Source of the DNA: Brachybacterium sp036311905
GTDB lineage: Bacteria > Actinomycetota > Actinomycetes > Actinomycetales > Dermabacteraceae
Reading direction: 5' to 3'
DNA length: 64,000 bases
Assembly: GCF_036311905.1 (NCBI RefSeq)
Contig: NZ_JAZDCH010000025.1
Location: forward strand, 62,001 to 126,000
Shown: positions 43,548-53,255 of the stretch, one piece after another
Layout: every line of letters begins with the position of its first letter
Numbering within the stretch: the stretch's first letter is position 1
Translations under genes and position numbers: made by a program
Notes under the pieces: generated by a model
The model's input: the letters and a program-made list of their open reading frames with translations, nothing else
The model's database searches: none
Told to the model about the DNA's origin: nothing

Positions 43548-44972
43548 ATGGACGACACCTCCGCCGCGCCGCCCCGCTCGCGCCCACCGCGGCTCACCTT
43601 CACCGCCGTGCTCGGCGTGCTCCCCGCCTCGCTCCTCGCCTGGACCTGGGGGGTCGTGAGCATCACCCTGCTGCTGTCCGGTCTCGGCGGCCTCGCCGCC
43701 CTCGGCGCCGGCGTGCTGCTGCTCGTGCCCTGGCTGCTGCTGATGCGCGTGGTCGTGCGCTTGGAGCGCCGACGAGTGGTCGCCGTGCACCGCATGGAGG
43801 TCATCGTCCCGCAGCGCCGCCGGAGCCGGCGCACCGGTCTCGGTGGCTGGATCCACGACGCCTGGCTCGAGATCTCCTCCGGCCCGTACTGGCGCGGGGT
43901 CCTGCACCATCACCTGTCCCTGCTGGTCGCCGCGGTCTTCGCCGGACTCGCCCTCGTCCTGGCCTGGACGGGCTGGACCGCGACCGACATCGCGCTGCGC
44001 CACGGCGCGCTCGAGCTCGGGTCCGCCACCCTGCCGCGCTGGGGTCTGGGTCTGATCGGCGGGGGGAGCATCCTGCTGGCGATCCTGGCGCTGGTCCTCG
44101 GCGGACTCGCCGACCGCGGCCTCGCCCGCGGCCTGATCTCGGGCAACGAGGAGGACCTGCGGGGCCAGGTGGCCGAGCTCGCCACCCGGCGACAGGGCGC
44201 GGTCGACGCCGCCGCCCAGGAGCGGCTGCGGATCGAGCGCGATCTGCACGACGGGGTCCAGCCGCGGCTCGTCGCCCTCGCGATGACCCTGGGCATGGCC
44301 CGCTCCGCGATCCGCACCGACCCCGATCGGGCCACCGAGCTGGTCACCGAGGCGCACTCCGAGGCGAAGGCCGTCATCACCGATCTGCGCCAGCTGGCGC
44401 GCGGCATCCACCCGGCCGTGCTCACCGACCGCGGTCTGGACGCGGCGCTCTCCGCCCTCGCCGCCCGCTCGGTCACCCCCGTGGACCTCGAGGTGCAGCT
44501 GCACGGTTCCCTCGACGCCGAACGGGAGGCCGTCGCCTACTTCGTGGTCTCCGAGGCGCTGACGAACATCGCCAAGCACGCCGGTGCCCAGCGGGCTCGG
44601 GTCAGCGTGACCCAGGATCCGTCGACGTTGCGAGTGCGCATCGAGGACGACGGCCGCGGCGGCGCCCAGGTGCGCCGCGACGGGGTCTCCACCGGGCTCG
44701 CCGGGCTCACCGACCGCGTGCGCGCCACCGGCGGCCGGCTCGAGGTGACGAGCCCCGCGAGCGGCGGCACCGTCCTTCTCGCCGAGATCCCCACGACGCC
44801 CCCGTCGGCCGCCGCGACCGCCGCATCCGCTTCGGATCGTCCCCGCGCGCTGCCCGCCGCCGTGCGTGTCGCGGACCCCGCCCCGGTGCCCGCCGCAGTG
44901 TCCGCTGCTGTGCCCGCTGCTGTGCCCGCTGCCGCTCCCGCCCACACCCCCGCCCAGGAGGACCCCCGATGA
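43548..44972 (+). CDS. NarL-system sensor histidine kinase (HisKA_3)
   Basis: A 474-residue membrane sensor. Four hydrophobic helices in two pairs occupy the N-terminal half with almost no extracytoplasmic domain, so the signal is probably membrane-related. The dimerisation helix holds His234 in RIERDLHDGVQPRL. The ATP domain has EALTNIAKHAG (N-box), EDDGRGG and GLAGLTDRVRATGG. After residue 425 there is an Ala/Pro/Val-rich tail with short repeats. It is coupled to its response regulator by an ATGA overlap. The group includes DesK and LiaS-type kinases; the stimulus is unknown. Confidence 0.92.
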   Translation: MDDTSAAPPRSRPPRLTFTAVLGVLPASLLAWTWGVVSITLLLSGLGGLAALGAGVLLLVPWLLLMRVVVRLERRRVVAVHRMEVIVPQRRRSRRTGLGGWIHDAWLEISSGPYWRGVLHHHLSLLVAAVFAGLALVLAWTGWTATDIALRHGALELGSATLPRWGLGLIGGGSILLAILALVLGGLADRGLARGLISGNEEDLRGQVAELATRRQGAVDAAAQERLRIERDLHDGVQPRLVALAMTLGMARSAIRTDPDRATELVTEAHSEAKAVITDLRQLARGIHPAVLTDRGLDAALSALAARSVTPVDLEVQLHGSLDAEREAVAYFVVSEALTNIAKHAGAQRARVSVTQDPSTLRVRIEDDGRGGAQVRRDGVSTGLAGLTDRVRATGGRLEVTSPASGGTVLLAEIPTTPPSAAATAASASDRPRALPAAVRVADPAPVPAAVSAAVPAAVPAAAPAHTPAQEDPR

Positions 44973-45622
44973 GGATCGTGATCGCCGATGACGCCGTGCT
45001 GCTGCGGGCAGGGCTCGAGCGCCTCCTGACCGAGGCCGGGCACGAGGTGCTCGCCGCCGTCGGCGATGCGACCGCGCTGCTCTCCGCGGTGACCGAGCAC
45101 CACCCGGACCTCGCCGTGATCGACGTGCGCATGCCGCCCACGTTCACCGACGAGGGCGTGCGCGCGGCGACCCTGATCCGCCGCCAGGACCCCGACGTCG
45201 CGCTGCTGGTCCTCTCCCAGTACGTCGAGGAGCGCTACGCCTCGGAGCTCATCGCCGACTCGCCCCGCTCCCTCGGCTACGTCCTCAAGGACCGCGTCGC
45301 CGACGTCGAGGACTTCCTCGGCGTGGTCGACGAGGTCGGGGCCGGCGGCACCTGGCTCGACCCCGAGGTCGTCCAGCAGATCTTCGTCCGTTCCCGTCGC
45401 CGACGGGTGCTCGAGGCGCTCACCCCGCGCGAGCGGGAGGTGCTCTCGCTCATGGCGCAGGGCCGCTCCAACCAGGCCATCGCCGACACACTGTTCGTCT
45501 CTGCCGGCAGCGTCGAGAAGCACATCTCCTCGCTGCTCACCAAGCTCGATCTCCCGCCCGTCGACGGCGAGAACCGACGCGTCATGGCCGTGCTGCGCTA
45601 CCTGGAGTCCGAGGACCGATGA
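44969..45622 (+). CDS. LuxR/NarL-family response regulator
   Basis: A 217-residue regulator. Receiver domain with acidic pair Asp7-Asp8, phospho-acceptor Asp52 (VIDVRMPP) and Lys in YVLKDR. A LuxR-type helix-turn-helix follows at about residues 150-195 (LTPREREVLSLMAQGRSNQAIA). It is overlapped by four bases at both ends, by the kinase before and the DUF4097 gene after, so all three are made together. Confidence 0.94.
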   Translation: MRIVIADDAVLLRAGLERLLTEAGHEVLAAVGDATALLSAVTEHHPDLAVIDVRMPPTFTDEGVRAATLIRRQDPDVALLVLSQYVEERYASELIADSPRSLGYVLKDRVADVEDFLGVVDEVGAGGTWLDPEVVQQIFVRSRRRRVLEALTPREREVLSLMAQGRSNQAIADTLFVSAGSVEKHISSLLTKLDLPPVDGENRRVMAVLRYLESEDR

Positions 45623-46560
45623 TGACCCCCACAGATCTCGCCCCCGATCCCCGCACCGCACCGGACGACCAGCGCGGGACCCGCCTGGATCCCGCCCGCA
45701 GGCTCCGCCCCGACCCCGGACTGGACGCGCTGTGGCGCGTGGCCGCCGCGATCGGCGCGGCGCTGATCGTCCTGCTCCTGCTGGTCGGTCTCGCCGGCTG
45801 GTCGCTCGCCCCGCGGCTCGACGCCCGCACCTACTCCGACGTCCCGGCGACCGCGCATCTCGGCTCCCCCACCGCGCTGCAGATCGACAGCGAGGTGAAC
45901 GACGTCCGCGTGATCCGCAGCGACGACGCCACGGAGGTGACGGTGTCGCTGGTCGAGAAGGGGGCGAGCACCATCCCGCCCGAGGGGACCGTGGTCCGGG
46001 CCGAGCTGGCCGTCGAGACGGACGGGACCTCGCGGAGCGTCACGGTGCGGGAGCCGCTGCGCGACTCCGCACTCCCCTGGGAGCGGCAGAACCACGATCT
46101 GCTCGTGGTCGTCCCCGCGGCCCTCGCGCCCGCGCTCACGCTGACCGCGGACGTCGGCGACATCGACCTGACCGGGAACTTCTCCTCGCTCACCGTCGAG
46201 GCGGGACTCGGCGACGTGACCCTCGATCAGGTCACCGCCCCCGACGGCCTCGGGATCCGCGCCGAGGTCGGCGGGATCGACGTCTCCCTCGCCGGCCCCG
46301 TGCCCGGCGGCATCGACCTGTCGACCTCGATCGGCGACGTGACGCTGCGCCTCGCCCCCGATGCGGAGGGTGATGCCGACATCACCGCGGAGACCGGGGA
46401 CGTCACGGTCCAGGTGCCCGGCTCGGCACGGCGGCAGGTCGAGGTCACCGCGGAAGTGGGCGAGACCCGTATCGACTCCCGCATCACCGGCGCCGCGGGC
46501 GAGATCGTCGGGACCCTGCGCGTGGACTCCTCCGTGGGGGACGTCATCGTCACCCGCTGA
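45619..46560 (+). CDS. DUF4097-family membrane-anchored beta-repeat protein
   Basis: A 313-residue protein: a Pro/Asp/Arg-rich cytoplasmic N-terminus, one transmembrane helix (about 38-63, AAAIGAALIVLLLLVGLAGWSL), then an extracytoplasmic repeat of short beta strands with recurring D-V/V-G-D-V/I turns (VNDVRVIRS, VGDIDLTGN, LGDVTLDQV, VGGIDVSLA, IGDVTLRLA), the adhesin-like beta-helix of DUF4097. Such proteins often accompany envelope-stress two-component systems. Coupled to the response regulator (ATGA). Either of two adjacent Met codons, 45619 or 45622, could start it. Confidence 0.82.
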   Translation: MMTPTDLAPDPRTAPDDQRGTRLDPARRLRPDPGLDALWRVAAAIGAALIVLLLLVGLAGWSLAPRLDARTYSDVPATAHLGSPTALQIDSEVNDVRVIRSDDATEVTVSLVEKGASTIPPEGTVVRAELAVETDGTSRSVTVREPLRDSALPWERQNHDLLVVVPAALAPALTLTADVGDIDLTGNFSSLTVEAGLGDVTLDQVTAPDGLGIRAEVGGIDVSLAGPVPGGIDLSTSIGDVTLRLAPDAEGDADITAETGDVTVQVPGSARRQVEVTAEVGETRIDSRITGAAGEIVGTLRVDSSVGDVIVTR

Positions 46561-46567
46561 GCCCGAG

Positions 46568-46656
46568 CCCCGCACAACGGGGTACCGGATGACCCGCACC
46601 GGATGGCAGAGGACCCCGGGGTGGCGTGGTGGGGCTTGGTTTTCCTTTGTTTTTTG
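46568..46656 (+). terminator. Hairpin and T-rich tract after the two-component operon
   Basis: CCCCG/CGGGG (46568-46572 with 46578-46582) forms a small hairpin eight bases after the stop. About 50 bases later lies a T-rich run (46636-46656) that is unusual in this genome. The tract follows a self-complementary ACCCCGGGGT at 46613-46622. Together they may terminate the plus-strand transcript before the convergent acs. The rest of the 168-base gap shows nothing recognisable. Confidence 0.4.
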
Positions 46657-46728
46657 GTAGGTCGAGCTAGGCGGCAGAGAACCCCGTGCCCTGTGTGTGC
46701 CCCTGGTTCCCCTCGGTTGCGGGACGGG

Positions 46729-48705
<1,977 letters not shown>

Positions 48706-48831
48706 CGGCTCTCCTGCTGGACGGGCCCCGACGTGCGGGGCGGGATGGACGGGGTCACCGTATCGCAGGAGATGCACGTCACGCCTGTCGTCCGCCGCCG
48801 GGCACCCCGGGGCCGGCAGCGCCCGGGCGAC

Positions 48832-48837
48832 TACCGT
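48832..48837 (+). promoter_or_regulatory. -10 box of a leaderless transcript for the OYE-SDR-ANL operon
   Basis: TACCGT ends six bases before the ATG at 48844. No ribosome-binding site is visible upstream of that ATG. Confidence 0.45.
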
Positions 48838-48843
48838 GGGGTC

Positions 48844-49950
48844 ATGCAGCTCTCCCCCGGGGACCCCTCCCCCTCGCTCCTCGCGCCGGTCCGACTCGGC
48901 GAGCTCTCGCTGCGCAACCGGATCTGGCTCGCGCCGATGTGCCAGTACATGGTCGAGGCGGAGGACGGGGTGCCCACGGACTGGCACCTGGTGCACCTCG
49001 GCTCCCGCGCCGCCGGCGGCTTCGGCCTCGTCATCACCGAGGCGACGGCCGTCTCCCCCGAGGGGAGGATCAGCCCGCGCGACACGGGACTGTGGAGCGA
49101 CGAGCAGGCCCGCGCCTGGGCTCGCATCGTGCGCTTCTGCCGGGAGCAGGGTTCCCGCATCGCCGTGCAGCTCGCGCACGCGGGCCGGAAGGCTTCGACC
49201 TGGCCGGCACTGCCCGCCTACTCCCGCCGCCGCGGCACCGTGCCAGAGTTCGCCGCCGGCTGGCGGACCGTCGGCCCGACCACGGACCCCTTCCCGGGGC
49301 TCGACGCCCCCGATGCCCTCAGCCGGGAAGAGATCGCCGGGGTCGTCGCGGACTTCGTGGCCGCCGCCGGGCGTGCCGAGGAGGCCGGCTTCGACGCCCT
49401 CGAGCTGCACTTCGCCCACGGCTACCTCGTCCACGAGTTCCTCTCCCCGCTCGTGAACACCCGCACCGACGAGTACGGGGGCGACGGCCCGGGCCGACGC
49501 CGCCTCGCCCGGGAGATCGCCGTCGCGGTGCGGGAGCGCTGGCCCGCCGACCGCCCGCTCATCGTGCGCCTCAGCGCGACCGACTGGATCGACGGCGGCT
49601 GGGACATCGAGCAGTCCGCCGAGCTCGCCCGGGAGCTCGAGGAGGTCGGCGTCGACGCCCTCCACGTCTCCACCGGCGGGGCGGTCATCGCCGACATCGC
49701 CGTGGGCCCCGAGTACCAGGTGGGATTCGCCCGCACCCTGCGCGAGGCGGTGTCCCTGCCGGTCGCCGCCGTCGGGCTGATCACCGATCCGACGGGCGCG
49801 CAGGCGGTCCTCGACCGGGGCGACGCGGACTTCGTGGCGATCGGACGCGCGGCCCTGCGCGAGCCCGCCTGGCCGCTGCGCGCCGCCCACGAGCTCGGGG
49901 TGCGCGACGCCTCCCTCTACCCCGGCGCCTACCGACGCGGCTCGTGGTGA
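48844..49950 (+). CDS. NADH:flavin oxidoreductase, old yellow enzyme, YqjM-like
   Basis: FMN-dependent ene-reductase of 368 residues. The YqjM subgroup marks are visible: active-site Cys in APMCQYM, FMN/substrate block HAGRKAS, and FAHGYLVHEFLSPLVNTRTDEYGG. FVAIGRAALREPAWP near the C-terminus binds the FMN phosphate. It reduces activated C=C bonds; the natural substrate is unknown. The SDR gene starts within its stop codon (GTGA). The trio OYE-SDR-ANL is co-translated and may act on one carbonyl compound. Confidence 0.94.
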   Translation: MQLSPGDPSPSLLAPVRLGELSLRNRIWLAPMCQYMVEAEDGVPTDWHLVHLGSRAAGGFGLVITEATAVSPEGRISPRDTGLWSDEQARAWARIVRFCREQGSRIAVQLAHAGRKASTWPALPAYSRRRGTVPEFAAGWRTVGPTTDPFPGLDAPDALSREEIAGVVADFVAAAGRAEEAGFDALELHFAHGYLVHEFLSPLVNTRTDEYGGDGPGRRRLAREIAVAVRERWPADRPLIVRLSATDWIDGGWDIEQSAELARELEEVGVDALHVSTGGAVIADIAVGPEYQVGFARTLREAVSLPVAAVGLITDPTGAQAVLDRGDADFVAIGRAALREPAWPLRAAHELGVRDASLYPGAYRRGSW

Positions 49951-50753
49951 GCTCCCCGGGCGCACGGGCGCCGATCGTGCTGACCGGGGCGACCGGCGGC
50001 GTGGGCGCCGCCCTCGCGCTGCGCCTCGCCGAGCGCGGCGAGCTCCTGGTGCTCACCGCCCGCGACGAGACCCGGCTCGCGGCGCTCGCGGACCAGGTGC
50101 GCTCCCGCGGCGGGAGCGCCGTGGTGCACCCCTGCGATCTGCGCGACCAGCCCGCGGTCGAGGATCTCGCCGCCCGGATCCCCGCCGAGCTGGGCGCGCC
50201 CGCCGCGGTGCTCTCCCTCGCGGGGCATTCGATCCGCCGTCCCCTCGCCGACACCCTCGGCCGGCCCCACGACCTGGTGCGGCTCACGGGCACGAACCTG
50301 CTCGGCCCGGCCACGCTGATCCTCGGGCTGCTGGGGCCGATGATCTCGGCCGGACGCGGCCGGATCCTCGCCGTCACGAGCGCGACGGCGCGCATCCCCG
50401 CCCCCGGCTGGGCCGCCTACGGTGCGTCCAAGGCGGGCCTGGACTCCTGGCTGCGGGCCCTCCGCCCCGAGGCCGCCGCGGCCGGGGTCGGCATCTCGAT
50501 CCTCGAGCTCCCGCTCGTCGCGACCTCGATGGCGGAGCCCGTCTACGGGACCGCTCCGCGCGGGGCGCTCCGTCCGGAGCAGGCGGCCGAGCGGGTGCTG
50601 CGCTGCCTCGACCGGGGCACCGACCTCGCCTCCCCCGCCTGGGCCCGCCTCGGGGCGGTGCTCGCCCAGGCCGCCCCCACCTTGTCCGCGCGGGGCGTGG
50701 GCCTCGCCGGTCGGTTCGCCGAGCGCGGCCTGCGCCGGGACGGGCGACGATGA
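49947..50753 (+). CDS. Short-chain dehydrogenase/reductase
   Basis: A 268-residue classical SDR. Cofactor loop LTGATGGVGAALAL, followed by LSLAGHS in the place of NAG. Catalytic Ser in TSATARIP and YGASK (Tyr-x-x-x-Lys) are intact. The C-terminal 40 residues are hydrophobic (VLAQAAPTLSARGVGLAGRFAE), suggesting membrane contact. GTG start overlaps the OYE stop by four bases; the next gene overlaps by four. Substrate unknown. Confidence 0.9.
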   Translation: MSSPGARAPIVLTGATGGVGAALALRLAERGELLVLTARDETRLAALADQVRSRGGSAVVHPCDLRDQPAVEDLAARIPAELGAPAAVLSLAGHSIRRPLADTLGRPHDLVRLTGTNLLGPATLILGLLGPMISAGRGRILAVTSATARIPAPGWAAYGASKAGLDSWLRALRPEAAAAGVGISILELPLVATSMAEPVYGTAPRGALRPEQAAERVLRCLDRGTDLASPAWARLGAVLAQAAPTLSARGVGLAGRFAERGLRRDGRR

Positions 50754-51871
50754 GGCTGCTGCAGGCCGGCACGGCGCTGCGACTGCGCGCGGCGACGCGT
50801 CCCCGGGCGGTCGTGCTCCTCGATGACCGCGGGGAGCTGCGCGCCGGGGACCTGCTCGGGCAGGTGCACCTGCGCTCGCGGCGCGGTGCCGCCCCGGTGC
50901 GCCTGGCGGATCTTCCCCCGCAGGCACCGCTGCGGGAGGTGCTACTCACGGTGCTCGCCGGGGACGGTACCCTCGAGCCCCGCTCGTCGGGCTCCACCGG
51001 TACCCCGCGCACCCAGCGCCGAGGCCCGGTCACCCCCGCCCAGCTCGCCCAGCTCCTCGACCTCTCCCGTCGGATCGGGATGCGCCCCGGGCGCGTGGTC
51101 GCCTCCCTCGCCCCGGGTGTGCACGGGCACGGCCTCCTGATGGCGCTGGGCGCCCTCGCCCTGCGCTGCCCTCTCGTGGACCTCACCCATCTGCCGCCCC
51201 GCCACCGGATCGAGCTGCTGCAGCGCACCGGACCGCATGTCCTCACCGGGCTGCCCGTGCACCTGTACGACCTGCTGGAAGCGGAGGAGACCTGGGGTGG
51301 CAACCGGGCCCTGCGGATCCCGCGCGTGGTCTCCGGATCCGATGTCCTCACCCCCACCCTCCGGGCCGACCTCGCACGCCGCTTCCGGGCCCGGGTGCAC
51401 GACGTCTACGGCACCACCGAGACCGGATCGCTCACGGTCGACGGCCGACCGCTCGCCGGGGTGCGGATCCGCGCCGTCGACGGGCTGCTCCGGGCGCGCA
51501 CGCCCTTCACCGCGGGCAGGGAGCTGGTCACCGACCGCGGCACGGTCGATGCGCGCGGGAGGGTGCGGGTGCTGGGCCGGGCCGACGGCTCGATCGCCTC
51601 GGGCGGGATGATCCACCACCCGGCCGAGGTGGTGCGTCTGCTGCGTGCTCAGCGCGGCGTGGACACCGTCCGGCTGCGGGTCGTGGAGGATGCGCGCCTC
51701 GGTGCTCGGACCGTCGCCGAGGTGACCCTCGATCCCTCGCTGAGCCCCGAGAACGCCGCGGCGCTGCAGGCCGACGACCTGTCGCCCGCCGCGCTGCGGG
51801 CGCTGGTGCGGGACCGGCTCGGGGCGGCCGCGGTACCCCGCGAGGTGCGATTCAGCAGTCCGGGACGCTGA
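50750..51871 (+). CDS. Short ANL-superfamily (AMP-binding) protein lacking the C-terminal lysine motif
   Basis: A 373-residue protein distantly similar to acyl-CoA/aryl-CoA synthetases. Readable are a P-loop-like SSGSTGTPRT, SLAPGVHGHGLLMALGALALRCPLVDL, YGTTETG (adenine motif) and VLGRADGSIASGGMIHHPAEVV. It is about 130 residues shorter than usual; the N-terminal subdomain is reduced, and the C-terminus ends PREVRFSSPGR without the RTxxGK lysine needed for adenylation. It may bind or activate an acid in an unusual way or be a non-catalytic partner. It is coupled to the SDR by four bases, and its end overlaps the convergent sdaA by 20 bases. Confidence 0.75.
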   Translation: MRLLQAGTALRLRAATRPRAVVLLDDRGELRAGDLLGQVHLRSRRGAAPVRLADLPPQAPLREVLLTVLAGDGTLEPRSSGSTGTPRTQRRGPVTPAQLAQLLDLSRRIGMRPGRVVASLAPGVHGHGLLMALGALALRCPLVDLTHLPPRHRIELLQRTGPHVLTGLPVHLYDLLEAEETWGGNRALRIPRVVSGSDVLTPTLRADLARRFRARVHDVYGTTETGSLTVDGRPLAGVRIRAVDGLLRARTPFTAGRELVTDRGTVDARGRVRVLGRADGSIASGGMIHHPAEVVRLLRAQRGVDTVRLRVVEDARLGARTVAEVTLDPSLSPENAAALQADDLSPAALRALVRDRLGAAAVPREVRFSSPGR

Positions 51872-53255
51872 CCGGGACGCCCTGGCCGACGGTGATCGCG
51901 AGGCCGCCCGTCGCCGTCTCCTTGTACCGCTCGTTCATGTCCTTGCCGGTCTGCCGCATGGTCTCGATGACCGTGTCGAGCGAGACGAAGTGCTCGCCCG
52001 TGCCGCGCAGGGCGAAGCGCGCGGCGGTGATCGCCTTGACCGCCGCCATGGCGTTGCGCTCGATGCACGGAACCTGCACCAGCCCGCCGACGGGGTCGCA
52101 GGTCAGGCCCAGGTTGTGCTCCATCGCGATCTCGGCGGCGTTCTCCACCTGGGCGGGCTTGCCGCCCATCGCCTCGCAGAGGGCGGCGGCGGCCATCGAG
52201 CAGGCCGACCCGACCTCGCCTTGGCAGCCCACTTCGGCGCCCGAGATCGACGCGTGCTCCTTGTACAGCGAGCCGATCGCCCCGGCCGTGAGCAGGAAGC
52301 GCACGGCGATCTCGTCGGGGTCGACGCCCTCGATGTAGGTGGTGGCGAAGAACAGCACCGCCGGGATGATCCCGGCCGCGCCGTTGGTGGGCGCGGTGAC
52401 CACGCGGCCGCCCGCCGCGTTCTCCTCGTTCACGGCGAGTGCGGCGAGGGAGACCCACTCGAAGGAGTTCATCGGCAGACGCACCGGGTCCTCGGCGGAG
52501 AGCGAGTCGTACCAGGAGGCGGCGCGACGGCGCACCTCGAGCCCGCCGGGGAGGATCCCGGTGGTGCGGATCCCCCGCTCGATGCAGTCGTGCATGGCGC
52601 GCCAGATCACCAGCAGACCGGCCCGGATCTCCTCGTCGCTGCGCCACTGCCGCTCGCGCAGCAGCATCGCCTCGGAGATCGAGATCCCCCGCTCCTCGCA
52701 CACGCGCAGCAGCTCGGCGCCGGTGGTGAAGATGGTGCGCCCCTGCTCCTCGGCGGCGACCTCGGCGATGGACTGGTCCATGTCCGCCTCGTCGACCACG
52801 AAGCCGCCGCCTACGGAGAACATGGGCCGGCGCAGGAGCTGGTCCCCCGCGGCGTCCAGGGCCACGAAGGTCATGCCGTTGGAGTGCTGCGGCAGGAAGG
52901 TCAGGGGATGCAGCACGATCGTCGAGGGCCGTAGGGAGACCGGCACCCGCCCGTCCAGGAGGAGACCGCCCTCGGCCTCGATCCGTGCGACCCGCTCCCG
53001 CCCGGCGACCGGATCGACGGTCTCCGGGTCAGCGCCCTCGAGCCCCATCACCACGGCATCGAGGGTGCCGTGCCCCGCGCCGGTCGCGGCGAGCGAGCCG
53101 TAGAGGTGCACCGCCACGTCGGCGACGCGCGGTCCGATCGCGGGATCGGCGAGAACCTCGCGGGCGAAGGTCGCAGCCGCGCGCATGGGGCCGACGGTGT
53201 GGGAGCTCGAGGGGCCGATCCCGATCTTGAACAGGTCGAAGGTGCTGATGCTCAT
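51852..53255 (-). CDS. sdaA: L-serine ammonia-lyase, single-chain iron-sulfur type
   Basis: Deaminates L-serine to pyruvate using a 4Fe-4S cluster. The 467-residue single chain has the N-terminal beta domain beginning ISTFDLFKIGIGPSSSHTVGPM and the alpha domain with cluster cysteines in GCQGEVGSACSMAAAALCEAM and CDPVGGLVQVPCIERN. The ATG overlaps the helicase stop by four bases. The end overlaps the ANL gene on the opposite strand by 20 bases, so no terminator separates them. Confidence 0.95.
   Translation of the reverse strand: MSISTFDLFKIGIGPSSSHTVGPMRAAATFAREVLADPAIGPRVADVAVHLYGSLAATGAGHGTLDAVVMGLEGADPETVDPVAGRERVARIEAEGGLLLDGRVPVSLRPSTIVLHPLTFLPQHSNGMTFVALDAAGDQLLRRPMFSVGGGFVVDEADMDQSIAEVAAEEQGRTIFTTGAELLRVCEERGISISEAMLLRERQWRSDEEIRAGLLVIWRAMHDCIERGIRTTGILPGGLEVRRRAASWYDSLSAEDPVRLPMNSFEWVSLAALAVNEENAAGGRVVTAPTNGAAGIIPAVLFFATTYIEGVDPDEIAVRFLLTAGAIGSLYKEHASISGAEVGCQGEVGSACSMAAAALCEAMGGKPAQVENAAEIAMEHNLGLTCDPVGGLVQVPCIERNAMAAVKAITAARFALRGTGEHFVSLDTVIETMRQTGKDMNERYKETATGGLAITVGQGVPVSVPDC

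Noticed and set aside
42101..45622. Very long open frames, for example 42101-45622 plus, 60210-63539 minus and 47077-49950 plus before the OYE start
   Set aside because: They lie opposite or out of frame with well-supported genes and encode Arg/Gly/Pro/Ala-rich or His/Val/Gly-rich sequence, the usual shadows in very GC-rich DNA. Only the in-frame downstream parts named above are real.
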